From: Methanobacteriota archaeon
Lineage (GTDB): Archaea > Thermoplasmatota > Poseidoniia > Poseidoniales > Poseidoniaceae
NCBI GenBank assembly: GCA_002689565.1
Contig: NZGQ01000004.1
Span: forward strand, 1 to 11,772
Direction of reading: 5' to 3'
Length of the DNA: 11,772 nt
The notes under the pieces are model-generated. The model did no database searches and was not told the origin of the DNA. It saw only the letters and a list, made by a program, of their open reading frames with translations. Positions 5,793 through 11,772 of this stretch are shown in pieces (the stretch's first letter is position 1; the number at the start of each line of letters is the position of its first letter). Position numbers and translations under genes: made by a program.

Positions 5793-8700
5793 CTCTTCAA
5801 GAGCTTCTTCTTCTTCCTCGCGGCGGCTCTGTAGAACCAATGCGCTGACGAATAATCCAGCTGCGCTGATAGCAATCAGTGATGGTGCGAATGATGGGAC
5901 ATCTGCTGTTCCAATCAAGCGTACAACGGTTGGGATTGGTTGATCTGTACCGATTGTAGTCTTACCAAATGTTCTTGGTTGAGCACAATCAGATCCGTTA
6001 CCCATAGTGGTCATCAAGTTGTTACACCAGTCTTGGTCTTCCAACATTGGTCGGCGCTTGTTCTCTAGAGTGACTGCAGATGGGTTACCATCTTCGTCTA
6101 CACTTGAACTTCCAACTTCACCAGGACAGCTCCATGCTGCACCTTGTGTGCCATCGCTTTGGATACAAGCGTGGGCCTGTGGGAAGTCGTAGCCGAAGTA
6201 TCTCTCGTCTGCTGACGCACTTAGGTCACAAGTCTCATCAACACATGTTAGGACATCAACTTCAACCCATACCTTTGTGGTTGTTGAAGTAATGTAAACC
6301 ATGTCGTGCACATCCATTGTGTCACCATATGCAGGTGGCATAACGTATTGTGTACCTAGGTTGACATATCCGTCAACGGTCTGATCTTCACTTTCGTAAC
6401 CATTGCTGTAGAAGGTGACTTCTAGCATGTGTGCGTAGTTGTATGGTCCTTCATCTCCACCATGACCGATGGTTACAGTTGTTGGAACCATTGTCTTAGG
6501 CATGATGTTGGTAACTTCGTTGAAGTCAAAGCCAGACACACCTTCTAGGTAGTAGTCAGGTACATTCTCAGCAACGTTGTCAACACGGATGTACAATGTT
6601 ACACTGTCTTCACCAGGTTGGTAGTTTCCAGTGCTTGTATCGTTAGCTCCGTAGTCGTTAACGTAGTTTGGTATGTAACTTGGCGCAGTTGCTGTGTCAC
6701 GTAGCTCAAGAGTGATCGGACAGAATTCACCCGAAATTGGGTTCTTCTGGTGTATACCACCGTTGTTTAGGTAGTCACGTTCCCACTCAGGAGCGTTTGT
6801 TGTAGCGTCCTTAATCAGGTCGAAGACAATGTCATCACCGTTGATTGTAGCAGAGAAGTAGTTCTCATAATCACAGGTGTCAGACTTGACAATGGTCCAA
6901 GCAAGATCTGCATCTTCGTGGTCATTGTCATGCTTCATTGCAGACAGATCGTAGGTTAGGTTGGTTACGCTCTCATCGTCCTCAGTCAGTGTGACCTTCC
7001 ATGGGAAGTTTGGAACTTCTCCATTTCCGTCAGAGATTACTACACCAGTTTGGCGGTTCCAATCTAGAACTTCAGGTGCATCATTCACTGGAGTGACTGC
7101 GAAGTCGACTTCCATAGGTGTTGCATCAGTGTTCTCTCCAACCCATCCGTATGCTAGACAGATTTCCTCTGTCATTCCAGAAGGTACTCCTGGAGCTAGA
7201 TACTCTGGTATGAAGGAAGCAAGTCCTAAGAAGATGTTAGCACATCCAGTAACGACGATTGGTCCGAATACTGGGTGGTCTACTGGGTAGTCAACCAACC
7301 ATGTGTAGGAAACACAAGCTGCCTTAGTATCAGTAGTGCGTCCTAGGTAGGTGTTCTGACAGTATCCACCGTCATCGTTCAGTGTTAGAACGATTGTACA
7401 TTCGCCACCAAGTTCGTTTGCTTGGTTTTCAGTGATGATCAACTCATTGTTCACGACGGCCACAGAGAATGCTGGACATGGATCATATCCACCAGTTGTC
7501 GAGTAACCGTTAGGGAAGAGTTCATCCCATTCGTCATCGAATGTGTTGACATCAACACCGTAAGCAACACTCCAGAAGTCTGTGTAGTTCATCGAGTTGT
7601 ATACAACTGCGTTAGCATCGATTGTACTGTCACAACCATCGTCAGAGCGAACTGCTGTGACCTTGTTTCCGCTGGAATCCATGTATTCTTGGTACCAGAC
7701 AGAGCCACAACCGTTCTGAGCTAATAGGTAAGTCAACAATGCTACATCATTCAGAGTAGGTAGTGTGTACGATCCGTTAGCATTAGCTGCTGCCCATGCT
7801 AATGGGTCACCAGTCATTGCAATGTCCTGGAATCCACCGTTAGCGGTAACTGCTGCACCTGCTTCAGCGAATAGGGCTGAAACACTGCTGAACTTCTTCT
7901 GTACCCAGTATGGTTCTACAGTGACTTCTTCGGACTTGATTGTAGCACCCCATGTGTATTGCTGAGGTTGCTCGTTAGCCATGTCATTGCTTGCCATATC
8001 GATTACATAGGAACCAGTTGCGTTAGCAGCAGATCCTAGGACCTTGCTGACGCTTCCGAATCCTTCATCGAGGACGTTCAAGTTGTTGTCACCATCGTCT
8101 GCGAAGACTGGCATACAGTCTGCGCGCTCTGAGTTACAGATGATTGGAGCGTCGTTGACGTTAACTACTGTGAAGACGATTGTCTCACTGTCTGTCAATC
8201 CGTGGCTGTCCTCGACTCCGAAGTGGAACGTGTAGGTTCCGAACTGGTCGTGGTCAGGAGTGATTGACATAGTTTGGCCAACTAATCCACTCGCAAGTAG
8301 TACACTAGGACTCTGAGATGGATCTGTATCATCAGCTACAGTCCAAGTTAGAGTACTCTCTACATCTTGTACATCATCTGCCTTGTCCAGCAGTTGTAGT
8401 GTGTAAAGTCCGCTGTCTTCGTTAACAGTTATGTCAACCAAGTTCTGGATTACTGGACATGCACGCTCGATGTTCATTGCAAGAGCGCGGTTTGTGCTCA
8501 TATCAACATCGTTCACAGTGTCCCAATCTTCTGCACAAGGTGCTTCTACCTTAGCAGATATATCGTACTGCTTAGCGTCTGTAGGTGTGTTCGAACCAAC
8601 ATAACTGCGGTAGATTAGTAGATGGTTGCTGATATCTAGACCTGTGGCAAGATCGCCGTGTCCCATTAGAAGAGTCATCTCTTCGCTGAAAGTTTGTCCG

Positions 8701-11700
8701 ACTGCTCCAGAAGCAATGTTCTGAGTTGGGTGGACTGCGTTTACAGCTCCTGTTGATTCATCCTGAACGATTACAATCATTCTAACGTTGCTTGCTGGTT
8801 GTCCGATACAATCCCAAGGAATTGAGATTTCAGTATCAGTATCTCCAGAATATCCGATGAAAGACTGTAGGTTGTTACAGGTGACATCAGACCATCCCGA
8901 GAATCCATTGACCTTCAAACCGGAGTTACCTGTGTTTCCATCTTCTGCCCAGAAGACATAGTCTGCTGCGAATGGCAGTGAGTGAGATACATACCAGCTT
9001 TGTCCAGTTGCGTCTCCACCAGTGCTTGAGTCGATGTAGATTTGCAAGTCAGCAGATCCCATATCAACGCCAGTTAGCGCAAGGTGTAGGTTGTTAGCGT
9101 CCCATGTTGCAAGGAAATCTTCGCCTGTGCCGTTGCTTGACATTACACCAGGCATAGCATCGTCAGATGGGTTCTTTACATTACCAAACCACTCTTCCAT
9201 GTCACCGTCAACATTCACGAATGGTGTACGGTAAGCAGGAGATACGTATGCTGCTTGTGCACCGTCAGTGGACTTGATTAGAAGTCCAACGTCGGAAGCA
9301 TCTCCAGTCTTGTGAGTGATGTTCAAGTCTAGTAGGTTACCTTCGTGGATAACTGCAGTTGAATCTAGGATTAACTTGCTAGCATCAACTGTGTTTCCAA
9401 CAGATGTTACTGTTACATATGCACCAGCGTCAATCTGAGTAGTTACATCAGACCAGGTTACGTTTTCAACGGATCCTTCTGCGCCGCCATCTGCTAGTAG
9501 TGCAGTAACTGCGCCAGAGTCTCCACCGTTCCAGCGGAAGTCCACTGCATCGATGTCTAATCCGGTTAGACCGTATGTGCTCATGTCAGTAGCATCGAAG
9601 GAAGATGCGCCTCTAACGTACATTGCGGATCCTGTGGAGCCAGCAGTTAGAGTTGCACCGTTAACGATGACATCTGTGTCTTCAGCATCTACACCGTAAG
9701 AGCCACCAGAAAGGATAGCGTTTCCGGATAGTGTTAGTTCTCCACCATTTTGTTCAACAGCGGTAGAGAATCCAGATACAGATGTTCCACTCAGAGTAAT
9801 TTCATCGGTTGGGCCAGCGACGTTAACACCTGTTGAGGTGAATCCGACACCAGTTCCGTTGACTACTGTGATTGTACCAAACATTGTTGATGGATGGATT
9901 GAACAGTGGTAATCGTATGTTCCAACAGCCGTGAAGGTCTTGGTGAATGTAGATCCAAGGTTCCATCCTGAACCGGTTCCCCATGTTGTATCATTAGATG
10001 TTACATCGTGGTTGTTACCGCTAGCATCGTATTCAACTTGTCTCCACCTTACAGTGTCACCTACATTGATTGTCAATGTAGATGGTGTGAATGTGGAAGC
10101 CAGAGCTTGGACTGAGTAAACAACTCCTCCACTTCCGCCAAGAGCGGTTAGAGTGGACGAGGTGTCTGTCACGTCACAGCCGTCTGTTACTAGTGCATTC
10201 TCCATTACCGTAACTGAGTTACCACCGGTGTTAACTGGTGATGTACCACAGTCCTCTACCCAGATACCAACAGCAGAAGGTGCTGTTCGTCCTGCAGAGG
10301 TCGAAATGTCGTTGTTAGTAATATTAGCTTCGTAGTTGAAAGTTACCCCATCGACTACAATACCACCATCAGCATCAACTAATGTGTTACCGTCAATAGT
10401 TCCGAATCCTCGGTAAACACGTATACCTGGGTGAGATGAATCTCCATCTCCATAGATTGTGTTACCGTTGATAGTCCAACCTTGTGCACCACGTAGGTAG
10501 ATCGGTTCATCTCCATTGTTGTTGAAGGTGTTATCATTAATTGTGATGTTAGTGGTGTAAGCACTCTGAGTATACACGTTGTAAAGTGGACTTGTAGTAC
10601 CACTAAATGTGTTCTCAGTGACTACCACGTCATCGGCGTAGGCGAAGTAGAACCAAATGTCTAGGAACTCCGTGTCAATGAAATCGTTTCCATGGACAAT
10701 TGCTCCATCAGCACCCCATTGTGCTTGGGTGTGGTAGTAAGAGTAAGCAGTTCTTGTAAACTGGATACCAGTTCCACATCCCTTCACGATGTTGTCGATA
10801 ATCGTAGTGTTAGCTACACCTGAGTTCATACACTCGTCAACACGAGTAGATGCTCCTTGCAGGCTGTTCCCTCTAAAGTGGCTAATTGTGCTGTTTCTTA
10901 CATTGAAGAAGTCAGCTTCCCAGTTATAGTAAGAGCTCCATGAATACTTGATACCGTAGTTGGTTGCAATCGAAGCTACACCCGATAGGGTTGAATTCTC
11001 GATGTTAGGTACAAGCCAGTTTCGTCCTTCGTATCCAAGTTGGAAACCTTGTGGCTCATCGCCATCCATTGCTAGTGAAATCCACTCGGAGTTGTGTGCA
11101 TGAAGGGTCGTTTCGTAAGGAGACAAACCTTGGATTCTTGTTGAATCATCGTATTGGTATGATCCTGTAACCAAGACAGTACTTCCATTAAAGTTGTACT
11201 CTTGACCACCTGTCAGGTATGCTAGACCGAAGTCAATCATTACAACCTTATCTTGCAAGTTAGTAGGCATAGCTCTGTAATATCCAACTTGTGTTAATCC
11301 AGAATTGTAATTCCTTGCAGACGATGTTGGCTGTCCAGGACAAGGTACCATCGAAGGATAGCTGCTTAGAGCGAATCCGTAACAAAGGCGTACGTCAACT
11401 TGCTCAACCAATGCTAGACTGTGGCTGTTACCAGGTGCATCAGTCAAACTTAGGTTGTCAAATGCATATCGGAAATCAGCAGCGTTATCTGAAGCGCTGT
11501 TCCAATAATAACTTCCAACCTTAGCTACAGTTACTGCTTGGTAACCCGCTAGGCTCATAACCGATAATCCGGATTTGTCTACAGTCTCAGTTGTGAAGGT
11601 CATGTCAGAAGCAATACCGTTTGAATCAGTTGTTGCAGAACCAGTAGGTTCTCCATCGCCATTCTTCAGTACGACTTTTGTTCCTGCAATTACATTGGTA

Positions 11701-11772
11701 TCAGCAGTAACTGTGACATCTAGATGTCGCATTCTGTTCAAGATACCAGTACCTGTTACTTCAGCAGAAGTA
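5253..11772 (-). CDS. Giant multidomain surface adhesin fused to a C-terminal type IV pilin (N-terminus outside window)
   Basis: 2172 residues are visible, counted from the first full codon at 11771; the frame is open to the right edge, so the signal peptide and true start are missing. In order: Ig-like segment (about 16-70); right-handed beta-helix region (about 259-490) with repeated NxTxxxNxI-type strands such as ITINDNTFNNNGDEPIYLRG; cupredoxin (550-640); further beta-helix-like sequence (about 645-730); CBM9/DOMON-like domain opening with VDGDMEEW (about 845-1050); cadherin-like modules ending VNVNDAP (about 1207) and VNDAP (about 1564), typical of Ca-binding adhesins; a Cys-containing stretch between them; beta-rich sequence to about 1955; membrane helix 1964-1980; RREEEEE; then a pilin module (1994-2172). 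Proposed role: cell-surface attachment or particle/substrate binding. Its sampled GC (47-52%) is higher than that of the housekeeping genes (33-43%). The ligand is unknown. Confidence 0.85.
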   Translation of the reverse strand, partial: TSAEVTGTGILNRMRHLDVTVTADTNVIAGTKVVLKNGDGEPTGSATTDSNGIASDMTFTTETVDKSGLSVMSLAGYQAVTVAKVGSYYWNSASDNAADFRYAFDNLSLTDAPGNSHSLALVEQVDVRLCYGFALSSYPSMVPCPGQPTSSARNYNSGLTQVGYYRAMPTNLQDKVVMIDFGLAYLTGGQEYNFNGSTVLVTGSYQYDDSTRIQGLSPYETTLHAHNSEWISLAMDGDEPQGFQLGYEGRNWLVPNIENSTLSGVASIATNYGIKYSWSSYYNWEADFFNVRNSTISHFRGNSLQGASTRVDECMNSGVANTTIIDNIVKGCGTGIQFTRTAYSYYHTQAQWGADGAIVHGNDFIDTEFLDIWFYFAYADDVVVTENTFSGTTSPLYNVYTQSAYTTNITINDNTFNNNGDEPIYLRGAQGWTINGNTIYGDGDSSHPGIRVYRGFGTIDGNTLVDADGGIVVDGVTFNYEANITNNDISTSAGRTAPSAVGIWVEDCGTSPVNTGGNSVTVMENALVTDGCDVTDTSSTLTALGGSGGVVYSVQALASTFTPSTLTINVGDTVRWRQVEYDASGNNHDVTSNDTTWGTGSGWNLGSTFTKTFTAVGTYDYHCSIHPSTMFGTITVVNGTGVGFTSTGVNVAGPTDEITLSGTSVSGFSTAVEQNGGELTLSGNAILSGGSYGVDAEDTDVIVNGATLTAGSTGSAMYVRGASSFDATDMSTYGLTGLDIDAVDFRWNGGDSGAVTALLADGGAEGSVENVTWSDVTTQIDAGAYVTVTSVGNTVDASKLILDSTAVIHEGNLLDLNITHKTGDASDVGLLIKSTDGAQAAYVSPAYRTPFVNVDGDMEEWFGNVKNPSDDAMPGVMSSNGTGEDFLATWDANNLHLALTGVDMGSADLQIYIDSSTGGDATGQSWYVSHSLPFAADYVFWAEDGNTGNSGLKVNGFSGWSDVTCNNLQSFIGYSGDTDTEISIPWDCIGQPASNVRMIVIVQDESTGAVNAVHPTQNIASGAVGQTFSEEMTLLMGHGDLATGLDISNHLLIYRSYVGSNTPTDAKQYDISAKVEAPCAEDWDTVNDVDMSTNRALAMNIERACPVIQNLVDITVNEDSGLYTLQLLDKADDVQDVESTLTWTVADDTDPSQSPSVLLASGLVGQTMSITPDHDQFGTYTFHFGVEDSHGLTDSETIVFTVVNVNDAPIICNSERADCMPVFADDGDNNLNVLDEGFGSVSKVLGSAANATGSYVIDMASNDMANEQPQQYTWGATIKSEEVTVEPYWVQKKFSSVSALFAEAGAAVTANGGFQDIAMTGDPLAWAAANANGSYTLPTLNDVALLTYLLAQNGCGSVWYQEYMDSSGNKVTAVRSDDGCDSTIDANAVVYNSMNYTDFWSVAYGVDVNTFDDEWDELFPNGYSTTGGYDPCPAFSVAVVNNELIITENQANELGGECTIVLTLNDDGGYCQNTYLGRTTDTKAACVSYTWLVDYPVDHPVFGPIVVTGCANIFLGLASFIPEYLAPGVPSGMTEEICLAYGWVGENTDATPMEVDFAVTPVNDAPEVLDWNRQTGVVISDGNGEVPNFPWKVTLTEDDESVTNLTYDLSAMKHDNDHEDADLAWTIVKSDTCDYENYFSATINGDDIVFDLIKDATTNAPEWERDYLNNGGIHQKNPISGEFCPITLELRDTATAPSYIPNYVNDYGANDTSTGNYQPGEDSVTLYIRVDNVAENVPDYYLEGVSGFDFNEVTNIMPKTMVPTTVTIGHGGDEGPYNYAHMLEVTFYSNGYESEDQTVDGYVNLGTQYVMPPAYGDTMDVHDMVYITSTTTKVWVEVDVLTCVDETCDLSASADERYFGYDFPQAHACIQSDGTQGAAWSCPGEVGSSSVDEDGNPSAVTLENKRRPMLEDQDWCNNLMTTMGNGSDCAQPRTFGKTTIGTDQPIPTVVRLIGTADVPSFAPSLIAISAAGLFVSALVLQSRREEEEEALEEMTLEDDEQAVSPVIATILMVAITVVLSGVIYVWASSLADTEAKGVPRMSFTLDSSNAASGVDAFYRITITGSQVELATQAIQVTFEYKDPSTGETIKNSYNLADPTVYGFYPGNSDSMVTFGDTVGSEGGDIKSSLDTGDTIYIRSTDANGELLEDLYIDISYVPSSGQGNVLRTWTDL
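5832..5882 (-). other. First C-terminal membrane helix and cytoplasmic loop
   Basis: The segment PSLIAISAAGLFVSALVL, preceded by VPSFA and followed by QSRREEEEEALEE, looks like the C-terminal anchor of archaeal surface proteins (hydrophobic helix, then Arg and acidic residues inside the cell). It would hold the adhesin at the membrane and place the pilin leader in the cytoplasm. Confidence 0.7.
9847..10124 (-). other. Blue-copper (cupredoxin) domain inside the giant protein
   Basis: Residues about 550-640 read as a complete plastocyanin/halocyanin-type domain: FTPSTLTINVGDTVRW, then NNHDVTSND (ligand H588), a GTYDYHCSIHPSTMFG loop with C623, H626 and M630, and the final strand TITVV. All four type 1 copper ligands are present. 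Spacing is Cys-x2-His-x3-Met, one residue longer between His and Met than amicyanin and one shorter than plastocyanin, so ligand geometry may differ. It is inserted between two beta-helix-like stretches of an extracellular protein. It may bind copper, pass electrons, or be structural. Confidence 0.85.

Noticed and set aside
11733..11741. TTG or ATG codons near 11733-11741 as the start of the giant gene
   Set aside because: The frame is open through these codons to the window edge, no signal peptide follows them, and the sequence reads as mid-protein Ig-like strands. The gene is partial.
1..11772. CRISPR array, insertion sequence, integrase or toxin-antitoxin pair
   Set aside because: No regularly spaced repeats, transposase motifs, terminal inverted repeats or small paired toxin-like genes were found in either strand.

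Overview
The window looks like a piece of a marine planktonic euryarchaeon, most likely Candidatus Poseidoniales (Marine Group II) or a close relative. The evidence is a PolD small subunit (DP1), an archaeal pelota, a haloarchaeal-style type IV pilin segment (AVSPVIATILMVAITVV) and a tRNA without an encoded CCA. The group name is inferred from general knowledge of these proteins; no search was run.

Left block, plus strand (1-1836): the 3' end of a formate-tetrahydrofolate ligase gene, a complete pelota (aPelota/Dom34) gene and a small unknown gene. They are spaced 4 nt and 2 nt apart (or overlap by 4 nt), as in an operon. The small gene meets the DP1 gene tail to tail with no base between the stop codons.

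Middle block (1837-5046): on the minus strand, DP1, a CinA/PncC-type nicotinamide-nucleotide amidase with an unusual C-terminal tail, and a HAD phosphatase of the phosphoserine-phosphatase type. A plus-strand tRNA-Val(UAC) sits between the CinA-like and HAD genes. These are housekeeping functions: one-carbon metabolism, ribosome rescue, replication, NAD salvage and serine synthesis.

Structured spacer (5047-5252): a run of strong hairpins followed by a U-rich tract, read on the minus strand. The G-U pairing fits an RNA made from the minus strand. It probably ends the transcript of the surface-protein gene and forms the leader of the HAD gene. An open frame crosses it, but it looks non-coding.

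Right block, minus strand (5253-11772): one very large surface-protein gene, 2172 residues visible and the N-terminus beyond the window. In order it carries an Ig-like segment, a right-handed beta-helix region, a complete blue-copper (cupredoxin) domain, more beta-helix-like sequence, a CBM9/DOMON-like domain, cadherin-like VNDAP modules, a Cys-containing region, a C-terminal membrane anchor with an Arg/Glu tail, and then, in the same frame, a whole type IV pilin module. The first membrane helix places the pilin leader in the cytoplasm, where prepilin peptidase acts. The gene can therefore be read as an adhesin-pilin fusion that might be cleaved into two products. This is the most interesting item in the window.
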